DNA of 58,948 bases. Source: Rhodospirillaceae bacterium (GTDB lineage Bacteria > Pseudomonadota > Alphaproteobacteria > GCA-2721365). Below, piece by piece: positions 9,834-19,285 of this stretch. Position 1 is the stretch's first letter. Every line of letters starts with the position of its first letter. The position numbers and the translations under genes are program-made. The notes under the pieces were generated by a model that was given only the letters and a program-made list of their open reading frames with translations, was not told the DNA's origin and did not search any database. The stretch is from assembly GCA_002721365.1 (NCBI GenBank), contig PBKC01000013.1, forward strand, positions 1-58,948, read 5' to 3'.

Positions 9834-10910
9834 ATGCCCGATAACGACGAAATTCTGTTCGACCGCCGCGGCGGCATCGGACATGTGACCCTCAATCGCC
9901 CGAAGGCGCTCAACGCCCTCAACCTTGCCATGGTCCGTGCCTTCGACCGTCAGCTCATCGAATGGGCTGGGGACGACGCGATCAGTGCCGTGGTCGTCAC
10001 CGGCGCGGAGAGGGAAGACGGGCGCCACCCTTTTTGCGCGGGCGGCGACGTCCGCTCGGCGACGGAGATAGCCAAGTCAGATGATCCGGGGCCGGCGATT
10101 GCCTTCTTCGCCGAGGAATACACCCTCAATCGACGCATCCATACCTATCCGAAGCCCTATGTTGCCCTGCTGGACGGCATCACCATGGGCGGCGGGTTCG
10201 GTCTGTCGGTGCACGGGTCTCACCGGGTGTGCAGCGAGCGCGTGCTGTTCGCGATGCCGGAGACCGGCATTGGGCTCTACCCTGATGTCGGCGGCACCTA
10301 CATCCTGGCCCGCTGCCCTGGCCAGACGGGCATGTATCTGGCGCTTTCGGGTGTTCATCTGAAGGCGGCCGACACGATCTATGCCGGGGTCGGGACGCAT
10401 TTCGTGTCGAGCGACCGATTTGGCGAGCTCGAAGCCGCCCTTTATGACGCCGATTTCTCGGGCGATGCCTATGGACAGGTGTCTTCGATCATCGGCCGCT
10501 ACACGACGTCCCCCGGCGATCCGCCGTTGGCCGCGCACCGCCGTATCATCGATCGCTGCTTTAGTGGCGATTCGGTCGAATCGATCGTGGTGGCGTTGGA
10601 AGGCGAGGGCGGTCCCTGGGCCGGCAAGGTCGCCGAAACCATCGCGACGAAGTCGCCGACCAGTCTCAAGATCACTTTCGAAGCCTTGCGTCGCGCCCGT
10701 GATCTGGAGTTCGACCAGGCCATGCAGATGGAATTTCGCATGACCATGGGGTGCCTGAAGGGGCACGACTTCTTCGAAGGGGTGCGGGCGGTCCTGGTCG
10801 ACAAGGACCACAATCCGCAATGGAGTCCCGCCAAGCTGGAAGACGTCACCGATGCGCTGGTCGCGGCATATTTCGGACCGCAGCCTGAAGGTGAATTGTC
10901 GTTTGCATGA
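9834..10910 (+). CDS. 3-hydroxyisobutyryl-CoA hydrolase (enoyl-CoA hydratase/isomerase family)
   Basis: The start at 9834 is 8 bases after the preceding stop and gives 358 residues, the usual HIBCH size and longer than ordinary crotonases (about 260). Crotonase-fold signatures are HPFCAGGDVRSATE for the oxyanion hole, GITMGGGFGLSVHG, and MPETGIGLYPDVGGTY with the hydrolase glutamate. The enzyme releases free 3-hydroxyisobutyrate from its CoA ester in valine degradation, in the cytoplasm. Neighbouring genes for the steps before and after make this more likely than a generic enoyl-CoA hydratase. Confidence 0.92.
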   Translation: MPDNDEILFDRRGGIGHVTLNRPKALNALNLAMVRAFDRQLIEWAGDDAISAVVVTGAEREDGRHPFCAGGDVRSATEIAKSDDPGPAIAFFAEEYTLNRRIHTYPKPYVALLDGITMGGGFGLSVHGSHRVCSERVLFAMPETGIGLYPDVGGTYILARCPGQTGMYLALSGVHLKAADTIYAGVGTHFVSSDRFGELEAALYDADFSGDAYGQVSSIIGRYTTSPGDPPLAAHRRIIDRCFSGDSVESIVVALEGEGGPWAGKVAETIATKSPTSLKITFEALRRARDLEFDQAMQMEFRMTMGCLKGHDFFEGVRAVLVDKDHNPQWSPAKLEDVTDALVAAYFGPQPEGELSFA

Positions 10911-10953
10911 TCGCGAGCCCGCTTCGCGCGGGTCGGCGCAGGAGAGAAAAGTT

Positions 10954-11841
10954 ATGAAAATCGGATTTGTTGGTGTCGGGAACATGGGTGGCCCCATGGC
11001 CCGCAACCTGCTGAAGGCCGGGCATACGGTAGCGGCGTTCGATCTGTCGAAAGCGTCGGTCGATGCGGTGGTCGCCGATGGCGCCACGGCCGCCGCGTCG
11101 GCGGTCGCCGCAGTGGACGGCGCCGATGTCGTGGTGACCATGCTGCCGGCAGGCGAACATGTCGCTTCTGTCTATTTGGGCGATGACGGCTTGATCGCGC
11201 GCTCCGGGACCGGTGCGCTTCTCATCGACTGCTCGACCATTGACGTCGAAACCGCCCGTACTGTCGCGGCGGCGGCCGGGGAAGCCGGTCGGGAGATGCT
11301 CGACGCTCCGGTTTCCGGTGGTGTCGGCGGCGCCGAGGGCGGAACCCTCACCTTCATGGTGGGGGGTAGCGAGGAAGCTTTTTCCCGCGGCAAGCCGCTA
11401 TTCGACGTCATGGGCAAGACGGTCGTCCATGCCGGTCCGTCGGGGAACGGTCAGGTCGCCAAGTGCTGCAACAATATGCTGCTGGGCATTTCGATGGTCG
11501 CCCTCGGCGAGGCCTTCACGCTTGCGGAGCGATTGGGCCTCGACGCGCAGACCCTGTTCGACATCAGTTCCAAGTCCTCGGGGATGAACTGGGCGATGAT
11601 GAACCATCTGCCAGTCGCCGGTCCGGTGCCGACCTCTGCCGCCAACCGCGACTTCAAGCCCGGTTTCGCGACGGACATGATGCTGAAGGACTTGCGTCTG
11701 GCCCAGAAGGCGGCGATCGCTGGCGGCGTATCGACGCCCCTGGGGGCCGAAGCGGCCGCCCTCTACGCCATGTTCAGCAATGCCGGAAACGGCGGGCTGG
11801 ACTACTCGGCGATCATCAAGATGATCGCCGGGAAGGGCTGA
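10954..11841 (+). CDS. mmsB: 3-hydroxyisobutyrate dehydrogenase
   Basis: The start at 10954 after GGAGAG gives 295 residues. The N-terminal Rossmann motif is GFVGVGNMGGPMARNL, followed by VVTMLPAG, the substrate-binding DAPVSGGVGGAEGGTL and GQVAKCCNNMLL with catalytic Lys170. The enzyme oxidises 3-hydroxyisobutyrate to methylmalonate semialdehyde with NAD+, the step after the preceding hydrolase. The 43-base spacing and shared strand suggest one transcript for the three genes. The methylmalonate-semialdehyde dehydrogenase that normally follows is absent from the window. Confidence 0.95.
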   Translation: MKIGFVGVGNMGGPMARNLLKAGHTVAAFDLSKASVDAVVADGATAAASAVAAVDGADVVVTMLPAGEHVASVYLGDDGLIARSGTGALLIDCSTIDVETARTVAAAAGEAGREMLDAPVSGGVGGAEGGTLTFMVGGSEEAFSRGKPLFDVMGKTVVHAGPSGNGQVAKCCNNMLLGISMVALGEAFTLAERLGLDAQTLFDISSKSSGMNWAMMNHLPVAGPVPTSAANRDFKPGFATDMMLKDLRLAQKAAIAGGVSTPLGAEAAALYAMFSNAGNGGLDYSAIIKMIAGKG

Positions 11842-11865
11842 GACGGGAGGAGCCCTCCACCACCC

Positions 11866-11944
11866 CGTCATCCTCGCGCTCGACGCGAGGATATGTCTTG
11901 GCAAGGACTTAGCAGAAGATCTTCGTGTCAAGAACGAGGATGAC
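11866..11944. repeat. Composite palindromic repeat R5
   Basis: GTCAT/ATGAC ends enclose a perfect hairpin with arms ATCCTCGCG/CGCGAGGAT (loop CTCGA) and a partner segment ending CGAGGATGAC. It lies directly downstream of mmsB. Confidence 0.75.
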
Positions 11945-11958
11945 AATCGCGTTTACCG

Positions 11959-12040
11959 CGTCATTGCGGGCCGGAGGCGGTGCAATCCAGTCGGCACCGT
12001 CTGCCCGGATTGCCGCGGCGCTACGCGCCTCGCAATGACG
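11959..12040. repeat. Composite palindromic repeat R6 (copy of R1)
   Basis: This 82-bp element is clearly homologous to R1, with ends CGTCATTGCGGG and CTCGCAATGACG, inner GCAATCC/GGATTGC and a shared right half CCGCGGCGCT-CGCGCCTCGC. It lies 15 bases after R5 and 11 bases from the gcdH stop, so R5 and R6 fill the convergent gap. Confidence 0.85.
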
Positions 12041-12050
12041 ACCCGGACCT

Positions 12051-13262
12051 TCAGGAAAAGGCGGGAATCCCCGTAATAGCCCGGCCGAGGATCAGGGCGT
12101 GGACGTCGTGGGTGCCCTCGTAGGTGTTGACCGCCTCGAGGTTCATGACGTGGCGGATCACATGGTATTCGTCGGCGATGCCGTTGCCGCCATGCATGTC
12201 GCGGGCGACGCGGGCGATGTCCAAGGCCTTGCCGGCCGAGTTGCGCTTGATCAGCGAGATCATCTCGGGCGTCGCCCGGCCTTCGTCCATCAGCCGCCCG
12301 ACACGGAGGCAGCCCTGGAGACCGAGGGCAATTTCGGTCTGCATGTCGGCGAGCTTCTTCTGGATGAGTTGGTTGGCGGCCAAGGGGCGGCCGAACTGCT
12401 TCCGGTCCATGGTGTAGTTCCGCGCCGCGTGCCAGCAGAAGCCGGCCGCCCCCAGCGCGCCCCAGGCGATCCCGTAGCGGGCGCGATTCAGGCAGCTGAA
12501 GGGGCCTTTGAGGCCGCTCACACCCGGCAGCTCGTTCTCGGCGGGGACGAACACGTCGTCCATGACGATCATGCCGGTGGTCGAGGCGCGGAGCGAGAAC
12601 TTGCCCTCGATCTTCGGCGTCGTCAGGCCCTTCATCCCGCGCTCGAGGATGTAGCCGCGGATCACGCCGTCGTCATTCTTGGCCCACACCACCATCACGT
12701 CGGCGATCGGGCTGTTGGTGATCCAGGTCTTGGAGCCGTTGAGCACGAAACCGCCGTCGACCGTCTTCGCCCGCGTCGCCATGCTGCCGGGGTCGGAGCC
12801 GTGGTCGGGCTCGGTGAGGCCGAAGCTGCCGACGAACTCACCGCTCCTGAGCTTCGGCAGGTACTTCATCCGCTGCTCTTCCGACCCGAAAGCATGGATC
12901 GGGTACATGACCAGGCTCGACTGCACGCTGACGCAGGAGCGATAGCCGGAATCGACCGCCTCGATCTCATGGGCGATCAGGCCGTAGGAGACGTAGTTCA
13001 CGCCGGCGCAGCCATAGCCGTGGAGGCTGGCGCCAAGCAGGCCCAGCGCGCCGAGTTCCTCCATGATCTTGCGGTCGAAGCGCTCGTGGCGATTGGCCTC
13101 CAGGACCTGCGGCAGCAGCTTCTCCTGGGCGTAGTCGCGCGCGGTGTCGCGGATCATACGCTCTTCGTCGCTGAGCTGATCGTCGAGAAGGAAAGGATCG
13201 GTCCAGTCGAAACGGGCTGCAGAGACGTTCTTTGCGGGATGCAGCGCGGCCGCTTCGGTCAT
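12051..13262 (-). CDS. gcdH: Glutaryl-CoA dehydrogenase
   Basis: This 403-residue acyl-CoA dehydrogenase has the glutaryl-CoA dehydrogenase pattern: a long N-terminus with [65 protein letters not shown] and a C-terminus [20 protein letters not shown] with catalytic Glu382. It oxidises and decarboxylates glutaryl-CoA to crotonyl-CoA in lysine and tryptophan degradation, passing electrons to ETF. It is a single gene on the minus strand, converging with mmsB across R5 and R6. No glutarate CoA-transferase is adjacent. Confidence 0.95.
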   Translation of the reverse strand: MTEAAALHPAKNVSAARFDWTDPFLLDDQLSDEERMIRDTARDYAQEKLLPQVLEANRHERFDRKIMEELGALGLLGASLHGYGCAGVNYVSYGLIAHEIEAVDSGYRSCVSVQSSLVMYPIHAFGSEEQRMKYLPKLRSGEFVGSFGLTEPDHGSDPGSMATRAKTVDGGFVLNGSKTWITNSPIADVMVVWAKNDDGVIRGYILERGMKGLTTPKIEGKFSLRASTTGMIVMDDVFVPAENELPGVSGLKGPFSCLNRARYGIAWGALGAAGFCWHAARNYTMDRKQFGRPLAANQLIQKKLADMQTEIALGLQGCLRVGRLMDEGRATPEMISLIKRNSAGKALDIARVARDMHGGNGIADEYHVIRHVMNLEAVNTYEGTHDVHALILGRAITGIPAFS

Positions 13263-13302
13263 TCTTCCTTCTCCTCCAAGGGCGTTCGCAGGTCTTCGCC
13301 GT

Positions 13303-13926
13303 CTAACGATGAAACGCGTTGGCGATGGCGACGAGATGGCGCAGACGCCGCTCGTTCATGGTCTCGATGGAGGTCAAGTACCAAGTCCCATCAACTTCTT
13401 GAAGCCTTAACTGACGGTAGCGATGCAAAGGTCCGATACCCCAGTCGCAATCGAGGCGGTAGTAGCGGCCCACCTCGTTCTCGTCGAGAACCGGGTCCTG
13501 ACATCCTTCCAGCGGCAGCCTGCTGAGCGAATCCATCCCTTCGATGAACTCGGGGATCAAGTCGCCGAGAAGGCCGTTTCCCAGATCGCCGAATGGTGAA
13601 TCGGGGCTGTTCAGCCACGCCGTCGGGTCGCCGTCGGATTTCAGGAAGGACAGGGTCACCCGTTCCTTCAGCCAGGTCTCCGGGTCCATCACCGGCGCGT
13701 CGACCTGATAGAGAGTGAGGCTGCTGAGCTCGGAAAACGCGCCTTCTTCCGGCCGGATTTCCAGAACGGGTGCCAGGGCATCGTCGCTCGATCCTCCCTG
13801 ATCCGGGTGGGGGAGGGCATCCATGACGAATCCTGGTGGTACGTCGAAATCCTGCGCTTGTGCTCGAACGCTTACGGACATGGCTGCCGCAGCCACCAGT
13901 GCCGCGATCAGGAGCGGCGTATGCAT
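13303..13926 (-). CDS. Hypothetical exported protein
   Basis: I do not recognise the family. The start at 13926 gives 207 residues with a classical signal peptide (residues 1-25, cleavage after RAQAQ). A longer frame from 14010 would overlap the next gene and is less likely. The mature part is acidic, with two cysteines in EGCQDP and LDCDWG that could form a disulfide in the periplasm. The tail ([23 protein letters not shown]) resembles small beta-sheet proteins, but no catalytic motif is visible. It follows the S24-type repressor by 20 bases on the same strand. Confidence 0.7.
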   Translation of the reverse strand: MHTPLLIAALVAAAAMSVSVRAQAQDFDVPPGFVMDALPHPDQGGSSDDALAPVLEIRPEEGAFSELSSLTLYQVDAPVMDPETWLKERVTLSFLKSDGDPTAWLNSPDSPFGDLGNGLLGDLIPEFIEGMDSLSRLPLEGCQDPVLDENEVGRYYRLDCDWGIGPLHRYRQLRLQEVDGTWYLTSIETMNERRLRHLVAIANAFHR

Positions 13927-13946
13927 AAGGCGTCCGAATTGGTGAC

Positions 13947-14624
13947 TTAGATCACTGGCCGACAGACGCGAATGACCCGGCCGACGACGCCAATGCTTTC
14001 GATACCGCATGGTGAGACTTCCTCGCGTTCGTAGGCCGGGTGTCCGGCGGTGACGATCAGCGTTCCATCGAGCTTACGCTGGATACGCCTCAGCGCGATC
14101 TCACCCTCGATGTCGATGGCGAAGATACCGTTTTCACGCACCTGCTGGTCACCCCTGTTGACCAGGAGAAGGTCGCCATGCGCTATCCCTTGCGGGAGGT
14201 CGTCTCCGGCCGCCATGACCAGAAGAATCTGTTCGGGCTCGGCTCCGAGATACTCCCGGACCCAGTCACGCTTGAACGTCATATAGTCAACGATCCGCGG
14301 GCTGGACAGAGTCTTCGTGCGGCCGTTCTCTTCGAGTCGGACCTCCCGGCTGGGCATCGCGACATAGTTGGTCGTCGCATTGCCCGCGCCGGAATCCGGT
14401 TCATCGCCAACCGCCAGCCATTGCAGCGAAACGCCGGTTGCCTGCGTGATCGCGATCAAGCTGTCCCGGCGTGGTTCGGCGTCGGCGCGCAGCCACTTCC
14501 GAAGGGCGGAGAGGGACGTGCCGACCCGCCGCGCGAACGCGGTAGGGCCCCCATGCCGCTTGACGAGGATGGAAAGGCGGTCGGCAAAGGCCTGACGGCT
14601 CTTGAACTCGTCATGGTAGTTCAT
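13947..14624 (-). CDS. XRE/S24-type phage-repressor-like transcription regulator with degenerate catalytic dyad
   Basis: The start at 14624 gives 225 residues. The N-terminal helix-turn-helix (residues about 12-65) includes GGPTAFARRVGTSLSALRKWL. The C-terminal part has the LexA/CI-like S24 fold. The usual G-D-S-M-x-P serine is replaced by Asp (AAGDDLPQGIAHGD), and the catalytic lysine position reads EIALRRIQ with Arg. It should therefore bind DNA but probably cannot cleave itself. No phage genes surround it. It is divergent from the PAS-GGDEF-EAL gene across a 250-base gap and may control either side (inference). Confidence 0.85.
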   Translation of the reverse strand: MNYHDEFKSRQAFADRLSILVKRHGGPTAFARRVGTSLSALRKWLRADAEPRRDSLIAITQATGVSLQWLAVGDEPDSGAGNATTNYVAMPSREVRLEENGRTKTLSSPRIVDYMTFKRDWVREYLGAEPEQILLVMAAGDDLPQGIAHGDLLLVNRGDQQVRENGIFAIDIEGEIALRRIQRKLDGTLIVTAGHPAYEREEVSPCGIESIGVVGRVIRVCRPVI

Positions 14625-14874
14625 CAGCGATACACACAACTGTACGCATTTTTTGACGTGTGAACCTTGAAAAAACCCTTTTGAAACGTCACGATAGTCC
14701 TTAGCCGTCACTAAAGTGCGCGCGACTGACCCGGTGAGGCGACAGCCCCACGGAAGCCAGCCCATTTGTGGCGGTTGTGTATCCGGGTACGTATGGGAAC
14801 GTTCCGGATAAGGCACCAGAGTTCTGATTTCCGTCTCCGCCATAGGGAACGCTTCCGCACTCGACACGCTCTGC
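14625..14874. other. Divergent intergenic region between the S24-type regulator and the PAS-GGDEF-EAL gene
   Basis: This stretch is more AT-rich near the repressor start (runs of T and A around 14650-14690) and carries direct GTCA repeats near 14691 and 14707. It presumably holds both promoters. No convincing operator palindrome was identified by eye. Confidence 0.4.
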
Positions 14875-17748
14875 ATGGAGCAGGCGTGGTCGTGCGCGGC
14901 GCTTTGGAGCCAAGAGGAAGCGGCGAACCGACCCGCTCTTCGGTCCCAAGGATTTCCGGATGCGGCCGGCGGGGCTCAAGGCGATCGGGGGGCGTGGTTC
15001 AACGGCCTGGGATCGCGTGGCGGTGAAACACCCTACGGCCGCTACATCGATCTGCGGACCCTGTCGGAAGACGAGATGCCGCCGGCGGTGCTGGCGAGAT
15101 GCCGGCAGGGTGACGTTCTGCTGGGAACGATAGCGGTCCCACAAGAGGGCGGTGAAAGCGGCCGTCTGGTCTTTTTCTGGTCCGACGGCATTGGCAAGCC
15201 GGAGGAGGTACTGCGGCAGGCAACGCAGCAGCGACCGCTGTTCGCCGCCCTTCTGCGCTATGAAGAAGCTCAGCGGGAACTGCGCGCTACCCGCGCTTAT
15301 CTCAGCCGCTTTCTCGACATTTCCGAGGATGCGGTAATCAGCATCGACCGCAGCCAGACCATCACCGAGTTCAATGCCGGCGCCGAGCGCATGTTCGGTT
15401 ATCCGCGACAGGACATGATCGGCCAAAGCCTCGAAAGGTTGCTTCCGGAGGCGACACGTAGCGTTCACGGACGCTATGTCCAATCCTTCGCATCGGCGCT
15501 CGAGTCCGGTCGCATGATGGGGCAGCGCGGCGAGATCGCGGGCCGACGACGCGACGGAACGTTGTTCCCTGCCGAGGCTTCGATCGGCAAGGTCATGATC
15601 GACGGCAGGGAAATCTTCACGGCGATCCTGCGTGACGTTTCCGAAAGGAAACGGGCCGAGACGGCTTTGCGCGAGAGCGAAAGCCGGTTCCGGGCCATGT
15701 TCGAGCATAATCCGGCGTGCGTCGTTCTGCTCACCGCGGACAGGTGTATCACCGCTGCGAATCCCGCCGGCGCGACCATGTTCGATCTGGCGGACGAGCG
15801 TGGCGATCTCTTTCAACGTTTTGATGACCTCCTGCCCGAAGAAGACCGGCCACGGTTCGAACGCAGTTTTGAACAGGCGCTGGCTGGGATTGGTTCCCAG
15901 TTTCATATCGCGCTCGCTGGAAAGCGACAATGGCTGGACGCACGCCTGGCGCCGCTTTCGGGCGGGGAAGGGGACGCCCCGATGTGCCTCTTCGTGGCGA
16001 TCGACGTTTCCGAGCAGAAGCGCGCCGAAGACGCTTTGCGTCGAAACCAGGAGCAGCTTTCGTCCCTGGCGGCCAATCTTCCCGGTTTCGTCTATAAGCG
16101 ACTGCAGCACCCAGACGGTCGGTTGGAGTATCCGTTCGTCAGTCCCTCGGTGCGCGAATTCTTCGGCATCGGCGCGGAAGAAGTGGCGTCGGACCCGCTG
16201 ATCCTGTCGAAGCGCATCCACGAGGATGATCGCGATCGGGTCAGCACGGCCATGGACCGATCCGCCGAGACCTTGGCGCCTGTCGAGATCGAGTTCCGCA
16301 TCGGGACCGGCAACCCGGGGACGTCGGCGCGTTGGTTTCGCAACACGGCAAGCTTGCATCGTCTTGCCGACGACTCCGTCGAATGGGACGGCATCGTTCT
16401 CGACATCACACCGCAGAAAGTCGCCGAAGAGCGTTTGAACTTCCTCGCCTTCCACGATCCGCTGACCGGTCTCCCGAATCGGGCCGAGTTCGATGAGGCT
16501 CTCGACCGGTCGATAGCGCAGGCGCGGAGACTTTCTCTCTCATTAGCACTCCACCACGTCGATCTCGACAACTTCAAGGACGTGAACGATACGCTAGGAC
16601 ATCCAGCAGGCGATAGCCTTCTTCGGCAGGTCGCGGAGTATCTGGCCAGACTCCTGCGTAGGGACGACACGGTGGCACGATTGGGAGGCGACGAGTTCGC
16701 CGTTATCCAGTTCGGCGTCCAGGATCCGGATCACGCGGCGCTCTTCGCCCAGAAGATCGTCGACGCGTTGCGCCAACCCTTTGCCATCGACGGCAGTAAG
16801 GTGAATGTCGGCGCCAGTGTAGGCATCGCCTATCTGGAGGGGGCGAGCGACGGGCCGCGGGTCGACAAGCGTGAGCTTCTGAAGCGGGCGGACATCGCGA
16901 CCTACGAGGCCAAACGGGGTGGCCGCAACGCGTTCCGCTTTTACGATTCCGACATAGATGCGCAAACGCAGAAGAGGATGGCTCTTCGTCAAGCGTTGCA
17001 TGAGGCTGTCGCCGAAGAGCAGTTCGAGCTTCACTACCAGCCGCAGATCGATCTGGCGAACGGTACGGTCGTAGGCTTGGAAGCCTTGATCCGCTGGCGC
17101 ACGTCCGCAGCGGAGCTGAAAATGCCGGGAGATTTCATCGGCGTGGCCGAAGAGTCGGGGCTGATCGTCCCGATTGGCCAATGGGTCATTTACGAAGCTG
17201 CTCGTCAGATCGCCGAGTGGGCGAAGGACGGGCTTCCCGCTCTACCGGTTGCCGTCAATATTTCGGGCGTGCAGCTTCAGCGAAGCGATCTGGCTCGAAT
17301 TGCGTCGACGGCCTGCGCCAAGGCGGGAATCGATACCGGACTTCTCGAATTCGAGATCACCGAAAGCGTGTTCCTGGCTTCGGGCGACGGCGTCCTTGCT
17401 CGGCTCGATGCCTTGCGGGACGTCGGGGTCGGTCTGGCGGTGGACGATTTCGGGACGGGCTACAGTTCCTTCCGCTACCTCAAGGACTTACCGATCAAGA
17501 AACTCAAGGTCGACCGCTCCTTCGTCATGAACGTGCCGGGGAGCGACCGCGAGATGGCGATCGTCGCCGCGATCATCGGTGTCGGAAGGGCCCTCGACCT
17601 CGCTGTGGTGGCGGAGGGAATCGAAACCGAAGAGCAGGGCGTGGCGCTTCAAGGGGCCGGTTGCCTGATCGGCCAGGGTTATCACTTCGCCAAGCCGATG
17701 CCCGCCGGCGAGGTCCGGGACTTTCTGCTAGGGCAGGCCGTACGATAG
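14875..17748 (+). CDS. PAS-containing GGDEF-EAL cyclic-di-GMP protein
   Basis: This 957-residue protein has no obvious membrane segment, so it is probably cytoplasmic. After an unassigned N-terminus (1-140) come PAS domains near residues 145-265 (FLDISEDAVISIDRSQTI), 275-390 and 400-520. A GGDEF domain (about 525-700) has intact GGDEF at 604-608 and an upstream RxxD (RRDD) typical of the inhibitory site. An EAL domain (about 705-950) has EAL at 736-738 plus EITES, DDFGTGYSS, KVDRSFV and AEGIET. Both synthesis and breakdown of c-di-GMP look chemically possible, with PAS input setting the balance. The ATG at 14875 lacks a clear ribosome site, so the start is uncertain; an in-frame stop at 14809 limits upstream extension. 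Confidence 0.92.
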   Translation: MEQAWSCAALWSQEEAANRPALRSQGFPDAAGGAQGDRGAWFNGLGSRGGETPYGRYIDLRTLSEDEMPPAVLARCRQGDVLLGTIAVPQEGGESGRLVFFWSDGIGKPEEVLRQATQQRPLFAALLRYEEAQRELRATRAYLSRFLDISEDAVISIDRSQTITEFNAGAERMFGYPRQDMIGQSLERLLPEATRSVHGRYVQSFASALESGRMMGQRGEIAGRRRDGTLFPAEASIGKVMIDGREIFTAILRDVSERKRAETALRESESRFRAMFEHNPACVVLLTADRCITAANPAGATMFDLADERGDLFQRFDDLLPEEDRPRFERSFEQALAGIGSQFHIALAGKRQWLDARLAPLSGGEGDAPMCLFVAIDVSEQKRAEDALRRNQEQLSSLAANLPGFVYKRLQHPDGRLEYPFVSPSVREFFGIGAEEVASDPLILSKRIHEDDRDRVSTAMDRSAETLAPVEIEFRIGTGNPGTSARWFRNTASLHRLADDSVEWDGIVLDITPQKVAEERLNFLAFHDPLTGLPNRAEFDEALDRSIAQARRLSLSLALHHVDLDNFKDVNDTLGHPAGDSLLRQVAEYLARLLRRDDTVARLGGDEFAVIQFGVQDPDHAALFAQKIVDALRQPFAIDGSKVNVGASVGIAYLEGASDGPRVDKRELLKRADIATYEAKRGGRNAFRFYDSDIDAQTQKRMALRQALHEAVAEEQFELHYQPQIDLANGTVVGLEALIRWRTSAAELKMPGDFIGVAEESGLIVPIGQWVIYEAARQIAEWAKDGLPALPVAVNISGVQLQRSDLARIASTACAKAGIDTGLLEFEITESVFLASGDGVLARLDALRDVGVGLAVDDFGTGYSSFRYLKDLPIKKLKVDRSFVMNVPGSDREMAIVAAIIGVGRALDLAVVAEGIETEEQGVALQGAGCLIGQGYHFAKPMPAGEVRDFLLGQAVR

Positions 17749-17774
17749 CCGCAGCCGAGCGGCCTCTTGGCCGC

Positions 17775-19100
17775 TCAGGAGGAAAACTGGATCGGCTCGC
17801 CAGATGGCTCACCGAACAGTTCGTCGTCCCGCATGATCGGCGTTCCGCGCAGGATGGTCGCCTTGGGCCAGCCCGTGACCGTCACGCCGGCAAAGGGCGT
17901 CCAACCGCACCGGCTGGCAATCCAGGAATCTTTGATCCGCCGCGCTGCTTTCAGATCGACCAGCGTGAAGTCTGCGTCGAAGCCTTCGGCGATACGTCCT
18001 TTGTTGGCGATCCTGTAGATTCTGGCGGGACCGGCGCTGGTCAGATCGACGAAGCGCTGCAGGCTCAACCGGCCGGCGTTCACGTGGTCCAGCATGATCG
18101 GCACAAGGGTCTGCACACCGGGCATGCCCGACGGGCTCTCGATATAGGGGCGATCCTTCTCCTCGCGGGTATGCGGGGCGTGGTCGGAGCCGATGACGTC
18201 GACGGTGCCGTCGGCAATGGCTTCCCACAGAGCCGTGCGATGGCTTTCGTCGCGGATCGGCGGGTTCATCCGCGCATAGTTGCCCAACCGCCGATAGCAG
18301 TCGGGGGCGAAAAGGGTGAGATGCTGGGGGGTCGTTTCGACCGTCGCGATGTCGCGGGCCTTCCGCAGCATGACCATTTCATCGCCGGTACTGACATGAA
18401 GAACATGGACGAGGCGGTTGTACCGGCGGGCGAGGCGCAGCAGTCTTTCCGTTGCCAGGCGTGCGGATTCGGCATCGCGCCAGACGGGATGCATTTCCGC
18501 GGGCGAATCTGCGGAAAGCAGGGCCTCCCGTTCCTTGAGGCGGGGTTCGTCCTCGGCGTGGACCGCCATGCGCCGATGCCCGTTGGCGAGCGCGCGGCCG
18601 ATATTGTCGTCATCCGCCATCAGCAGGTTGCCGGTGGAGCTTCCCATGAACAGCTTGATGCCGCTGCATCCGGGAAGCTGCTCGAGAGTCGCAAGGTCGT
18701 CGATGTTGCCGGGTGCGGCGCCGATGAAGAAGGCATAGTCCACACGAGCACGTCCGGCCGCGCGCGCCATCTTGTCGGCGAAGGCTTCCCGCGTCGTCGT
18801 GGGCGGCGCGGTGTTCGGCATTTCGAAAATGCCGGTGACCCCGCCAAGCGCTGCGGCCGCAGTGCCGGTAGCGAGGTCTTCCTTATGCTCGTTTCCGGGT
18901 TCGCGGAAATGGACCTGGGTGTCGATCACGCCGGGAAGGACGTGAAGACCCGTTGCGTCCAGATGTTCGGCGCCCTTGGAGGCACGGAGGTCGCCGACCG
19001 CGGCGATCCGGCCGTCCCGAACGCCGACGTCCGTTTTCGTCTCGCCGTCGGTGCTGACAACGGTTCCACCCGTGATGACGAGATCGAAGGATTCGCTCAT
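17775..19100 (-). CDS. pyrC: Dihydroorotase
   Basis: This 441-residue amidohydrolase interconverts carbamoyl-aspartate and dihydroorotate in pyrimidine synthesis. The metal-binding strand reads VIDTQVHFREPGNEHKED, with Gln in place of the first His of the usual H-x-H. GIKLFMGSS carries the lysine that is carboxylated in the family; the later metal histidines are in MAVHAEDE and VHVLHVST; GSDHAPH supplies the catalytic Asp. The DTQVHFREPG form is common among alphaproteobacterial dihydroorotases as far as I know, so activity is likely. Hydantoinase or allantoinase is the main alternative. It stands downstream of the RAM-domain gene on the same strand. Confidence 0.87.
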   Translation of the reverse strand: MSESFDLVITGGTVVSTDGETKTDVGVRDGRIAAVGDLRASKGAEHLDATGLHVLPGVIDTQVHFREPGNEHKEDLATGTAAAALGGVTGIFEMPNTAPPTTTREAFADKMARAAGRARVDYAFFIGAAPGNIDDLATLEQLPGCSGIKLFMGSSTGNLLMADDDNIGRALANGHRRMAVHAEDEPRLKEREALLSADSPAEMHPVWRDAESARLATERLLRLARRYNRLVHVLHVSTGDEMVMLRKARDIATVETTPQHLTLFAPDCYRRLGNYARMNPPIRDESHRTALWEAIADGTVDVIGSDHAPHTREEKDRPYIESPSGMPGVQTLVPIMLDHVNAGRLSLQRFVDLTSAGPARIYRIANKGRIAEGFDADFTLVDLKAARRIKDSWIASRCGWTPFAGVTVTGWPKATILRGTPIMRDDELFGEPSGEPIQFSS

Positions 19101-19285
19101 GGTCCCGTATGCCCTCCCTATGCATCGCCGGCTGATGAGCCCGCCGATGCGGTTGGGGGAGCGCTTTCCCTCACCGCTCGTCGACGTCCGGGCTCCAAGC
19201 CGCTACAGGCTATATAGATTGGATCGCTATCGCGAAAGGCGGGACCGCCAGATAATCGTCTGCCCGCCGACGAAAGACGCTGCCT

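Noticed and set aside
17181..19217. 678-codon plus-strand open frame
   Set aside because: It starts inside the EAL coding region and runs antisense through dihydroorotase.
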